Positions 44,497-53,111 of a stretch of 64,000 nt of DNA are shown in pieces; within the stretch, counting starts at the first letter, position 1; each line of letters starts with the position of its first letter. Under the pieces are notes generated by a model, which saw nothing but the letters and a program-made list of their open reading frames with translations, was not told where the DNA came from and searched no databases. Location: positions 679,093 through 743,092 of the forward strand of contig CP076745.1 of the NCBI GenBank assembly GCA_019262145.1, read 5' to 3'. The position numbers and the translations under genes are program-made. The DNA is from Candidatus Methanogranum gryphiswaldense. Its GTDB lineage: Archaea; Thermoplasmatota; Thermoplasmata; Methanomassiliicoccales; Methanomethylophilaceae.

Positions 44497-47309
44497 ACTG
44501 CAATTTTGTTGAATCGGTCCATACTGATTGGCCGACAACCGACAAAAAACAATTAACACCAAAATTTGAGAAACAACTGATATGGCGGATCAACCTTTTT
44601 GAGGACGGCGACCCCATCGGACAAGGCAGGAATCTGAGATGTTCCGAACGCAGACGGATCAGGAGAGGACAGAGGATTACTCTACTTCAAGAATTGTTCG
44701 ATAATGAGATGCGCAAAGTGGATCCAAAATTTTTTAAGAGAAGAAGCATCGACCGCGGGGGCCTTGACGACCCTACACATGGCCTAGATAGATCTGTTGA
44801 CGATTCGGACGATTATTTTAAGAGATGTTGCAAAAAATATCCTACGATATACCATTTGAGAAAGCATATTGCAACCACCGATGTCCGTCCCGATATTCGT
44901 TTGTTCTATCTTGCGGTGCGCAATATAATAGAACACAGAGGACACTTTCTGTTTGAAGGCATGCCCGATGATAGATCTCCCGACCTAGGTTGGATCGTGG
45001 ACCGGACACTGACGTATCTGCGTGACGAGTTCGGGATTAATATGCACGCGGACGGCATAATGTCGGATGTGGAGTCCACTTTATTGGATAGAGGGCTCAG
45101 AATAAAGGACAAGAGGGCGAGGCTGTACTCTTTGCTATCAGCTGACGATGTTCCAAAACGTTCGTTCTTGGATCTGCTCATAGGAAGGACGGTAAGGATC
45201 GTGGATATCTTCGGAGATAGGGTTCTGAACGACATCGAGATATCCTTCAAGGGTCAGGACTACGATGAAGATCATGACAGATACGAGGACATTTTGGGTA
45301 CCGAGAGGACGGTCCTGTTGGATCTGATGAAGTTGATCTATGATTGGTCGACCGTGCGTGAATTCACAGAGGGTGGTCGTCAGATATCCAGTATCATAGT
45401 GGATAGATACGAACAATACGAAAAGGACATGAAGATATTGAGGGACGTATCGAAGAAATTTCTTTCTCCGAAAGAATATGTTGAGCTCTTCAAATCGGAC
45501 AATGTGAAGAATAACCATCGTCATTACACAGGGACCCGTAAGAAAAGCGATCCAAATGAAAGGACCTGCACACAGGAGAAGTTTAACAGATATCTGAAGG
45601 AGACCTTCGAGGATGTGGAAGCCAAGGACCCTTACCTCAAATATCTGCAGTGGAGGACATACGAAGGATCGTTCGCACCTAAGAGGAGGCCAGATCTGGA
45701 CAATGTTATACCGAACTGCATGCATAGGAGGGAATTGGAAAAGATCGTGGAGAACATGTCCAGATTCTATACTTTTTTGAACGAGGACGATGGGAGCGGG
45801 ATGTCTAATGGTGGGAAGATAATCTTACTCTGCACATTCAGGATACCTTATAACATCGGTCCGACGGATATCACTGACCGGTCATGGACAAGTAGCGGTC
45901 AAGATGCCGCGGTATCCTGGACCTCTGAGAGCATAACCGATCTGGAGAAATGTTCCAGGGGATTCATAGACAATATATGCGGCAGATGTACGTATCTGCC
46001 CGAGGAGAAGGCGCTACCAAATGATTCCGTATTGTATTCCAGATGCAAGCTATATGACGAGCTCAATGGCCTAAGGGTCAATGGTAACAGGATCAATCCT
46101 GAGATGAAGATGGAACTGGTGAACGGCCTGTTCTGTGATATGGATAGATGTGGACGGAGGGTTACTGTCAAGGATATCAGGAGACATCTGGCGTCCAAAG
46201 GACTTATTTCAGAAAATGATATAATAACCGGGGTCGATGGGAACGTCAGGTCAGATCTGAGGTCTGAGATGTTGATCAAGAGCATCATAGGCGAAAGATC
46301 GAGAGATCTGCGTATGGTCGAGGACATTATCCACGACGTAGCAGTTCACAATGCGGATGGTTGCGGATTGAGGGAGAGGATCGCCCGCAAGTATTCGGGC
46401 AGATTGACAGATGATGAAATTTACCGTCTGTCGGAACTGCATTCTTCTGGTTGGGGGAAGCTATCGGAACGTATGCTAACAGAGGTCCGCTATCCAGAAG
46501 GTTCGCCGTTCGAGGGGATGAACCTTTTCGATGCATTGGAGTGTACCAATCTCAACATGGATGAACTGTTGAACGATAGGTACGGGCTCTTGTCGAAGAC
46601 AATGGCGACAGTACATGATACTGTGACAGTACAGGATGACGGGATGCAGGGCGCTGTTGCAGTTCCTGCATATACTAATGACATGCGGATACCAAAGATA
46701 TGGGGATGTCTTTACACGATAGATAGCATTCTAAAGATGACAGGATGCGATCTGACGGGGACTGTGATCGAAACCGAGGACAATAGGGTCGACTCAGGGT
46801 CATCGTCAAGAAAAGAGCTCCTTCTTAAGCTGTACAGCCAACACATTGACGATGAAAGGGATTGGGTCGGGGAGATCTCCAAGATCGATGAAGGCAGACT
46901 GCACAGGAGGAAGGTGTTCGCTTACTATATGCAGAAGGGACACTGCATCTACTGTAACAGACCGATACATCTTGAGAGGATAGATGAGGAGGATTACAAT
47001 ATGGATCACATCATACCGCGGTCGTTGCTGATGGATGATGACATCGATACCAACATGGCACTTACGCACAAGGAATGCAACCAACGCAAATCCAACACAT
47101 ATCCTGTCTCGCTCGATATACAGAGGAGCATGCGCAGATTCTGGCTTGAACTCAGGAACGAGGGGTTCATCACAGCGGAGAAATATGACAGACTGACTCG
47201 CATGACATCGATATCCGAGATGGAATTCGAGTGTCTGATGGCACGTGGACTGACAGAGAGGAACGGGATCAGGAGCATAAACGGAGAATATTGGCTGCAC
47301 ATGGTCTGA
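44493..47309 (+). CDS. Cas9 homologue with dead RuvC-I, intact HNH, and no RuvC-III or PI domain
   Basis: The 938-residue protein follows Cas9, closest to type II-A, from near its N-terminus to the end of HNH. Visible parts are a degraded RuvC-I segment (residues ~3-40, where F5 aligns with the catalytic Asp and WPTTD replaces WAVTD); an Arg-rich bridge helix (46-70) with LLQELFDNEMRKVDPKFF; YPTIYHLRKHI and EHRGHFLFEG of the REC lobe; TFRIPYNIGP and CTYLPEEKALPNDSVLY; a RuvC-II-like VIETED (Glu 760); and HNH with Asp 838, His 839 and Asn 863 plus CIYC at 818-821. The protein ends about 40 residues after the HNH core, in the second linker. The RuvC-III HHAxDA motif and the PAM-interacting domain are absent, and no continuation is found downstream. 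A 938-codon frame without interruption argues against recent decay. Confidence 0.85.
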   Translation: MNCNFVESVHTDWPTTDKKQLTPKFEKQLIWRINLFEDGDPIGQGRNLRCSERRRIRRGQRITLLQELFDNEMRKVDPKFFKRRSIDRGGLDDPTHGLDRSVDDSDDYFKRCCKKYPTIYHLRKHIATTDVRPDIRLFYLAVRNIIEHRGHFLFEGMPDDRSPDLGWIVDRTLTYLRDEFGINMHADGIMSDVESTLLDRGLRIKDKRARLYSLLSADDVPKRSFLDLLIGRTVRIVDIFGDRVLNDIEISFKGQDYDEDHDRYEDILGTERTVLLDLMKLIYDWSTVREFTEGGRQISSIIVDRYEQYEKDMKILRDVSKKFLSPKEYVELFKSDNVKNNHRHYTGTRKKSDPNERTCTQEKFNRYLKETFEDVEAKDPYLKYLQWRTYEGSFAPKRRPDLDNVIPNCMHRRELEKIVENMSRFYTFLNEDDGSGMSNGGKIILLCTFRIPYNIGPTDITDRSWTSSGQDAAVSWTSESITDLEKCSRGFIDNICGRCTYLPEEKALPNDSVLYSRCKLYDELNGLRVNGNRINPEMKMELVNGLFCDMDRCGRRVTVKDIRRHLASKGLISENDIITGVDGNVRSDLRSEMLIKSIIGERSRDLRMVEDIIHDVAVHNADGCGLRERIARKYSGRLTDDEIYRLSELHSSGWGKLSERMLTEVRYPEGSPFEGMNLFDALECTNLNMDELLNDRYGLLSKTMATVHDTVTVQDDGMQGAVAVPAYTNDMRIPKIWGCLYTIDSILKMTGCDLTGTVIETEDNRVDSGSSSRKELLLKLYSQHIDDERDWVGEISKIDEGRLHRRKVFAYYMQKGHCIYCNRPIHLERIDEEDYNMDHIIPRSLLMDDDIDTNMALTHKECNQRKSNTYPVSLDIQRSMRRFWLELRNEGFITAEKYDRLTRMTSISEMEFECLMARGLTERNGIRSINGEYWLHMV

Positions 47310-47442
47310 AATGGCACATGGTCTGGGATATCTAGACAATAATTGATCATACATTATGGTTTTTATAAACAACCACATGGGATAAATTTAGTTGGAGTGG
47401 TAGATCATAACAGCCAATATGAATACAATGCACATCATGTGT

Positions 47443-47841
47443 TCATTGTTTGACACTAATGTCTTTGTTTTCACCGTAAACTTCTTGAAACATCCTGAAT
47501 GAATAGGATTGGGATCTGGTCATGGACATATAGGAGCTTATGAGAAGGGTCTCGAGCACCTCGTCCCTGGTAGCCCCCGCGCTCATGGCATGGTTCATTT
47601 GGAGCCTTATACAATGTTCTCCGCCCAGGGCTGCCGCGGCAGACAAGGCTAAAAGGTATCTGGTTTTGGGATCGAAAGAGGAGTCCTTCTCCATTATCTG
47701 AGTGGCCGTTTGCACCATGGGTATGAATTTGTCAGGACGTTCTGCCAAGACCTGTGTGACCAGAGGCACATCGCCGTATCTGGTCTTTATTGCGGTTAGC
47801 ATTCTATCCACTTCGTCGCGTTTCTTTGGATCGCATTCCAT
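47443..47841 (-). CDS. carboxymuconolactone decarboxylase/AhpD-like protein
   Basis: The 132-residue all-alpha protein has the CMD core, GGEHCIRLQMNHAMSAGAT, with the helix pair before and after it. In AhpD-type thiol peroxidases the site is CxxCxxxH; here the second Cys is replaced by Leu (C-IR-L-QMN-H), so redox cycling by a CxxC pair is unlikely. Function is therefore unclear. It is convergent with the Cas9-like gene, 133 bases away. Confidence 0.7.
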   Translation of the reverse strand: MECDPKKRDEVDRMLTAIKTRYGDVPLVTQVLAERPDKFIPMVQTATQIMEKDSSFDPKTRYLLALSAAAALGGEHCIRLQMNHAMSAGATRDEVLETLLISSYMSMTRSQSYSFRMFQEVYGENKDISVKQ

Positions 47842-48098
47842 GAACGTGCACCGACTTACGTGATAATAGAGTTTGTTCGAGTCTAGATGACCTCTGTCTT
47901 TTACAGGGACTCGCTGTGCATATAACCACGGATCAATGGTTTTTAAGTGCTGTTACATTCAATTAATATATGTTAAATGTGCATATTAAAAATGAGAGGC
48001 ACTACATCATTCTCTCCGTGTACTATAACGACATAAGGTAAGAGTATACAGGAAAACAGATGCAGTGTACTTTGAAAAAATCTGATGTCGGTGGTCGT

Positions 48099-48452
48099 AT
48101 GACAGACAGCAAAAGGATCGAACAGGCGAAGGCGATAGCAGAGTTGATCAAGAAGGACGAATACAAGCATTACGGTATTCGTGTCCTTCTTCCAGATGAA
48201 CATTATTCCGAAGGCGATATCGCAAGAGTGTCCCACAAGGGCGGTCTGAAGGAGAGTGGGAGTGATCTCGATACAGGCACATACACGATATTGGTCCCCG
48301 CATATCCAGGTATCGATGACATAATCGAGACAATAGATAGGGCAAGGATGTATGGTAAGAGACTCGCCTTATTGGGATGCCTGGAAGGCAAGGGCGGTTA
48401 TGATCTAGATGAGATATGTATGAAGAATGCGACGGTCCTTATGATAATCTGA
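48099..48452 (+). CDS. conserved-looking protein of unknown function
   Basis: The 117-residue alpha/beta protein has a helical start (AKAIAELIKKDEYKHYG), then alternating strands and helices (IRVLLPDEHYSEGD, YTILVPAYPGIDDIIETIDRARMYGKRLALLGC), which looks like a small Rossmann-like fold. ATG 48099 follows GGTGG and is preferred over the earlier ATG 48060. No family is recognised. Confidence 0.5.
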   Translation: MTDSKRIEQAKAIAELIKKDEYKHYGIRVLLPDEHYSEGDIARVSHKGGLKESGSDLDTGTYTILVPAYPGIDDIIETIDRARMYGKRLALLGCLEGKGGYDLDEICMKNATVLMII

Positions 48453-48646
48453 TGTGTGTTGAATATAAACAAACATTTTTTTGAAAAAGATTCAGTCTGT
48501 ATCAGGGATAATGAGTATTTGGATATTTTTGGTACATGATACGCATTTTGTAAATATTTCTTATTTGTTTCTGGATATGCAAAATAATCATATATCCTTG
48601 TAAGAGATTACAGGGGTCATAAGGACAAATTCTCGAGGGAGTAAAT

Positions 48647-50203
48647 ATGAAGAAGGCATTGCAGATCTCAGTCGTTTCGATAGTTGTGATGATGACGGCA
48701 TTATCCTTTTTGCCGATGATGTCCGCAGATGCGGATTCCGATACCGTTTATCCCGATGAGGGGATAGTCTTTCCGTACGTGGATGTGACCGAGGACATAC
48801 CCAGTAGCATAGATCTCAGGGATTATGGATTGGTAACATCTGTGAAGGATCAGTTGCAGAACGGGACATGTTGGGCTTTCGCAGCATCAAGTGTGATAGA
48901 GACGGCGATCTTGAAGAAGAAGCTCGCAACATTGGATGAATTGGAAATCTCACCATTGCAACTGGCATATTTCAATGCCAACAAAACTACAGATCTGGAT
49001 GGAGGCACTGCCGGGGATCTGATAATCCCCACTTCAGAAAGGTCATATCTGGATCTTGGCGGGGAGGCCTTGCTGACGACGATGGAATACGCTACATGGA
49101 TGGGGCCCGTAACGGCGGACGCTGTGAATTATCCCTATGCAGACGCTACTGCAAGTACCACATTGGATGATAGTTTAGAGTACAGTTCAGATTATGTTCA
49201 TCTGGATGATGCCAAATGGGTCAATGCCAAGGATGTCGACTCTATAAAGTATCTTGTCTCCCAAGGGAATTCGGCCGTGATCGGCTTTTATTTCAGTGGC
49301 GAGAACGCAATTATAATATCATCTCAGACCGAGGGTACGAACTTTACATATTATGGTACGGACGATATAATTCCGAACCATGATGTCACCATAATAGGAT
49401 ATGATGACGACTACCCTGCATCCAATTTTGTGAACACTCCTGCAGGGAACGGTGCCTGGCTATGTAAGAACAGCTGGGGTTCGGATGTCGGTAACGACGG
49501 ATGCTTCTGGATGTCATACTATGATGAATCGGTGAGGTTCGCGGTATTCTTCTCAGTAGAGTCTGCTGAAAATTATGATCATAATTACGAGTATGACGGC
49601 GGAGGGTCCACTAACAACAATATCACATTGGGTTCTGACGCATACATGGCGAATGTTTTTACTGCTTCGGGAGACCAGGTCTTGAAGGCAGTATCTTTCT
49701 TCATGATGCAGAATGCCAATGTTAGTTATACGGTTAACATATATACCGATATCAAAGACCCAGAGGACCCCACTAGTGGCAATATGGTGAGTACGATATC
49801 GGGTATCACGGACTATGCAGGTTACTATACGGTGGGATTGGAAAAAACGGTCGATCTAGATGCAGGTGAGGATTTCTCTGTCGTAGTATATGCGGCATCA
49901 TCGGACAACGAGGACCTGTATCTGCCGATCGATACGGACGAGGTCCGCCTTATGAGTGATCAGCCATGGGTCACATACGATACCTATGCCACAGCGGGTC
50001 AGAGCTTTTTTAGCAGCAATGGTTCAGATTGGACGGATCTGGGTTCAGATGGATCTTCTAACATCAGGGTGAAGGCCTTCACGGACGATATATCGAATGA
50101 GGGTACAAGTTCATATGTCTGGGTATTTGTGATCGTTGCAGTGATATTGATCGTATCTGTGACAACTGCAGTGTGGTTCGTCAGGAAGAACAAGGTGTTG
50201 TGA
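48647..50203 (+). CDS. surface-anchored papain-like (C1) cysteine protease
   Basis: The 518-residue protein has a signal peptide (ISVVSIVVMMTALSFLPMM, then an ADA-type cleavage region). The C1 peptidase domain has the Cys in KDQLQNGTCWAFAASS (about 67-82), the His in PNHDVTIIGYDDD and the Asn in CKNSWGSDVGNDG. A lectin-like beta domain (~330-470) follows, and a C-terminal membrane helix (VWVFVIVAVILIVSVTTAVWF) with a basic end. Such domain order is known from archaeal surface proteases. It would work outside the cell, possibly on host or microbial proteins. It is monocistronic, with a long hairpin after it. Confidence 0.85.
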   Translation: MKKALQISVVSIVVMMTALSFLPMMSADADSDTVYPDEGIVFPYVDVTEDIPSSIDLRDYGLVTSVKDQLQNGTCWAFAASSVIETAILKKKLATLDELEISPLQLAYFNANKTTDLDGGTAGDLIIPTSERSYLDLGGEALLTTMEYATWMGPVTADAVNYPYADATASTTLDDSLEYSSDYVHLDDAKWVNAKDVDSIKYLVSQGNSAVIGFYFSGENAIIISSQTEGTNFTYYGTDDIIPNHDVTIIGYDDDYPASNFVNTPAGNGAWLCKNSWGSDVGNDGCFWMSYYDESVRFAVFFSVESAENYDHNYEYDGGGSTNNNITLGSDAYMANVFTASGDQVLKAVSFFMMQNANVSYTVNIYTDIKDPEDPTSGNMVSTISGITDYAGYYTVGLEKTVDLDAGEDFSVVVYAASSDNEDLYLPIDTDEVRLMSDQPWVTYDTYATAGQSFFSSNGSDWTDLGSDGSSNIRVKAFTDDISNEGTSSYVWVFVIVAVILIVSVTTAVWFVRKNKVL

Positions 50204-50221
50204 TCTACTCAAGCAAGGATC

Positions 50222-50273
50222 GATGATGGGTTCAAAGGAAGGCTAGAATTGTACGCCTTCCACCCACCATCCC
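50222..50273 (+). terminator. long imperfect hairpin after the protease gene
   Basis: GATGATGGGT...GGAAGGC pairs with GCCTTCC...ACCCACCATC over about 50224-50272. The GGAAGGC/GCCTTCC core is perfect. The T-run is weak, so it may protect the mRNA end. Confidence 0.5.
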
Positions 50274-50355
50274 TTAACTTCTGGTTCTTTGTAAAGGCTT
50301 ATTGAGAGCATTGTAATGGTAAAATATAGAGTCGGGATCGACTTACAAGTACGAA

Positions 50356-50781
50356 ATGTCAAATGCCGAGGTATGTTCTATGAATGGCAAATCCGAATTC
50401 GATTCTGAGTTTTGCCGTGTACGGTACATGAAAACTGACAACGAAGTATTTCTTGAATGGAAGAAATTCGCGAGAATGAATGATTACAGAGAACCGACAT
50501 TGTTCGCTTTGAAATTACTGAAAAAGAATCCTGGAAGCAATTTTATCGTTGATGCAAGAAATGGATTTGAAGATGACCCAGAAGATGTAAAATGGGGATT
50601 TTCGGACCTTCTTCCGAATATGGCGAAGACCGATTGCAAATATGTCGCATTCATTCTGGAAAATGCTACGGCCATCGAGAATGAGATGAACATGTGGGCA
50701 ATGGAGTTCGGAAAGTATTTTACAGTAATTAATGTCGATAGTTATGAAGAGGCTGTTCGTAAAATGACATTTCGGACATGA
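50356..50781 (+). CDS. small alpha/beta protein of unknown function
   Basis: The 141-residue protein alternates strands and helices: VRYMKTDNEVFLEWKKF, SNFIVDARNGF, KYVAFILENATAIENEM and YFTVINVDSYEEAVRKM. The order resembles SpoIIAA-like/STAS folds, but no motif confirms that. It could start at ATG 50356 or 50380. It is monocistronic, and the AT-rich stretch after it contains fragments of a decayed frame. Confidence 0.4.
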   Translation: MSNAEVCSMNGKSEFDSEFCRVRYMKTDNEVFLEWKKFARMNDYREPTLFALKLLKKNPGSNFIVDARNGFEDDPEDVKWGFSDLLPNMAKTDCKYVAFILENATAIENEMNMWAMEFGKYFTVINVDSYEEAVRKMTFRT

Positions 50782-51017
50782 AAATAGGAAATTTGACACT
50801 GTTCTCTAATTTTGTGGCATATATGGGCAATCAAATGGGGGGCGTTGATAACTGCCATCTATCCTTTTGATGATTCGCACTTTGTCAAAAAGGATTATTC
50901 CTCTGATACTGCTCATAATATGGTCGTAGAGAAGGTATTTTGCGTATATCACGGGTAAGGGATTCAAAGTCGATTTAGATAATATCGTTGTTGGAAATGT
51001 CGTCTGTCTGAAGGAGA
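50782..51017. pseudogene. possible frameshifted gene remnant
   Basis: Two overlapping plus-strand frames read as plausible protein. One ends VVEKVFCVYHG before a TAA at ~50959; the other runs on as GFKVDLDNIVVGNVVCLKEI to ~51036. Together they look like a short coding piece broken by a frameshift. No family match is claimed. Confidence 0.25.
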
Positions 51018-51446
51018 TTAATGAATCACCGATATGAATTCTGCTTGTGGGCAACGTTCTTTCAGAATACGTATGAATTCCTGTTTGTTCGCAGGTGATA
51101 TACAGACAAGATTATTCTTTCCATAGTAAATAAGAACAGAATCCGAGGACATTCCTAGAGAATAGGTCCAGATGTGCTTGTCCACTATCTTCTTCACAGA
51201 GGAATATATGACAGGGGGTTCGTTGAATGCCATTGGACATTTAATGATCAATTCGTTGGTTTCGAATGTGTATCTGGTGTAATATCCAGATACGATGAGG
51301 GTCAGAATGATCAGTGCGAACAGAGTAAGAATGATCGACGGATGCTTGAAAAGAAAAAGAAAGATCAGAACTATCGTTGTAATGATTGTGATACTGAGCC
51401 AAAAGAAATTTCCGAATTTGGTACGGAATGCAATTGAATCTTCCAC
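51018..51446 (-). CDS. membrane protein with bacterial-PH-like domain
   Basis: The 142-residue protein has two membrane helices close together (LSITIITTIVLIFLFLF and IILTLFALIILTLIVSGYY). A C-terminal beta-rich part follows (FETNELIIKCPMAF, SYSLGMSSDSVLIYYGK, SPANKQEFIRILKE) that resembles the YyaB-type PH domain. The function of this group is unknown. Confidence 0.55.
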   Translation of the reverse strand: MEDSIAFRTKFGNFFWLSITIITTIVLIFLFLFKHPSIILTLFALIILTLIVSGYYTRYTFETNELIIKCPMAFNEPPVIYSSVKKIVDKHIWTYSLGMSSDSVLIYYGKNNLVCISPANKQEFIRILKERCPQAEFISVIH

Positions 51447-51514
51447 AGATAAGTAAGATTATTTCAAAATAAATAATCGATTAGGAAAATATAAAAGAGG
51501 ATAGGGGGCATCTA

Positions 51515-51628
51515 ATGCAGAAGTACTATCTGGATTTTTATTGTTCATTGTGTGTGTATTTCCACCATCGTCAAAAATATTCAATTTTTGTTGTAATCAG
51601 AATGAATATTGCTGTTAAAAATGAATAA
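51515..51628 (+). CDS. possible leaderless 37-residue ORF
   Basis: AATATAAAAG at 51488-51497 is a good TATA box ~24 bases before ATG 51515, and AGGGGG lies close to the start. The product (MQKYYLDFYCSLCVYFHH...) is short, with clustered aromatic residues and no known motif. It may be a chance frame. Confidence 0.25.
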   Translation: MQKYYLDFYCSLCVYFHHRQKYSIFVVIRMNIAVKNE

Positions 51629-51636
51629 AACAAAAT

Positions 51637-52113
51637 TTATTTCTTGTTGTTCTGAAAAGTCCCTGAATACGAGGCAGCCTGCAGTATATGGCCGTCGATC
51701 TTTTCCAACAGTTCTTTGCGGCCGCATTTAGGTGGCAGGTCGACCTTTATGTCGAGTATGTAGACCTTGAACACATACGTGTGCACAGATCTCAAGGGCG
51801 GTTTAGGACCTTTGTAACAATGCTTCCCGTAGGCGATGCCCTGCACAGCCCCTCCCATATTCTCCAGGATATCACCTTTAGGTATCGCTGCCGGGACGGT
51901 TTCCATGACCGGAAGGTTCCATATCACCCAATGGTTGTAGTTTGGGAACAGAGGGTGCGATGCATCGTCCATGGTGATCGCCATGGTGATCGCACCGTCG
52001 CATATGTTCCCGATATGCATCTCCGGGGAGATGTTCTTGTCCCCGGCGGAAAATTCTTTTGGGATCTGGCTGCCATCTGCGAATGCCGGTATGGAGAATT
52101 CCAACTGTTTCAT
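51637..52113 (-). CDS. YbhB/YbcL-type PEBP family protein
   Basis: The 158-residue protein has the PEBP signature: FAAGDKNISPEM-type start (here FSAGDKNISPEM), MDDASHPLF, NHWVIWNLP and YKGPKPP. The ligand pocket residues Asp, His and Pro are present. Family members bind phosphorylated or small anionic ligands; the role in prokaryotes is unclear. There is no signal peptide. It is monocistronic. Confidence 0.85.
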   Translation of the reverse strand: MKQLEFSIPAFADGSQIPKEFSAGDKNISPEMHIGNICDGAITMAITMDDASHPLFPNYNHWVIWNLPVMETVPAAIPKGDILENMGGAVQGIAYGKHCYKGPKPPLRSVHTYVFKVYILDIKVDLPPKCGRKELLEKIDGHILQAASYSGTFQNNKK

Positions 52114-52258
52114 TCTTATGCCCCTGTATGAATTGAGATCGGTGCCATACTTATTTTATACATTCCAATAAACTTGTAATTAATGAGATATTCATTGGTA
52201 GTAATACGTTGAGAGATCCAATCCATGATTATTTTATGGTGTATGCGGATATTCATCC

Positions 52259-53032
52259 GTGGAAAACCTGAAAGAGAAGAGGATGGCCATTCTGATCGAT
52301 GCGGACAATGTCTGTTCCAAATACATCAAGACGATATTGGACGAGGCATCATCCTTCGGCACCGTCAATGTGAAACGTATCTACGGGGACTGGACGAAAC
52401 CTCAGCTGAGGCCTTGGACAGAGGTGCTGCTTCCCAATTCCATACGCCAGGTCCAACAGCCCAATTATACCACGGGCAAGAACTCCACCGACTCGGGGAT
52501 GATAATCGATGCCATGGACCTCTTCTATTCCGGTGCCGTGGATGGATTCTGCCTTGTATCCTCTGACAGCGATTTCACAGGGTTGGCGATGCGTCTGAGG
52601 GAATCAGGCATGTTCATAGTGGGAATGGGCATGAGGACCACGCCTGAGCCCATGGTGGCCGCATGCAACTCATTCAAGTTCCTTGATGTGATCGATCCTG
52701 ATGCGGGTGTGAACAAGGTCGTCGGTCTGAAAAGCGAGGTCGTATCCGAGATACCTATCAAACCTAGGTCCGCATCCAAGGATATAAAGGAACTTACAAA
52801 GATCATAAAGGATATCATCGACCTGAATTCGGATGATGACGGTTGGATGATGCTCAGCGAGCTTCAGCCGGACCTGATAAAGAGGAAGCCTGAGTTCGAT
52901 ACCAGGAACTACGGTTTCAAGAAGATGCTGTCTCTTGTGGAATCCTTGAAGGGATTCGAGATAAAGAAGGAGAACGAGGTCACGAATCCTCAGAATCCTG
53001 ATGCGCATATAGTTTTCATCAAGAACAAGTGA
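52259..53032 (+). CDS. NYN-domain (LabA-like) putative RNase with C-terminal OST-HTH-like domain
   Basis: Residues ~10-150 form a NYN/PIN-like nuclease: AILIDADNVCSKY at the start, DSGMIIDAMDLFYSG and LVSSDSDFTGLAMRLRE supply the acidic metal-binding residues. Residues ~180-255 resemble an OST-HTH/LOTUS RNA-binding domain (DDGWMMLSELQPDLIKRKP ... YGFKKMLSLVESL). The GTG 52259 start is the only good choice. It may act in RNA decay or phage defence. A decayed copy of the middle of this gene lies at 57688-57860. Confidence 0.75.
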   Translation: MENLKEKRMAILIDADNVCSKYIKTILDEASSFGTVNVKRIYGDWTKPQLRPWTEVLLPNSIRQVQQPNYTTGKNSTDSGMIIDAMDLFYSGAVDGFCLVSSDSDFTGLAMRLRESGMFIVGMGMRTTPEPMVAACNSFKFLDVIDPDAGVNKVVGLKSEVVSEIPIKPRSASKDIKELTKIIKDIIDLNSDDDGWMMLSELQPDLIKRKPEFDTRNYGFKKMLSLVESLKGFEIKKENEVTNPQNPDAHIVFIKNK

Positions 53033-53111
53033 GGGCTATGGTCATGTTCTGTTGATAGAGAGTGGACGGCCATTCTTTTCCGCATAATTAAAAAACGACT
53101 AGGGCGGCCAA

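Noticed and set aside
47310-47442. Possible RuvC-III/PI continuation of the Cas9-like gene after a frameshift
   Set aside because: No HHAxDA-like or other Cas9 sequence is found in any frame before the CMD gene.
50806-51054. 82-residue minus-strand ORF
   Set aside because: The region shows better coding-like text on the plus strand, broken by a frameshift, and the minus frame has no ribosome site.
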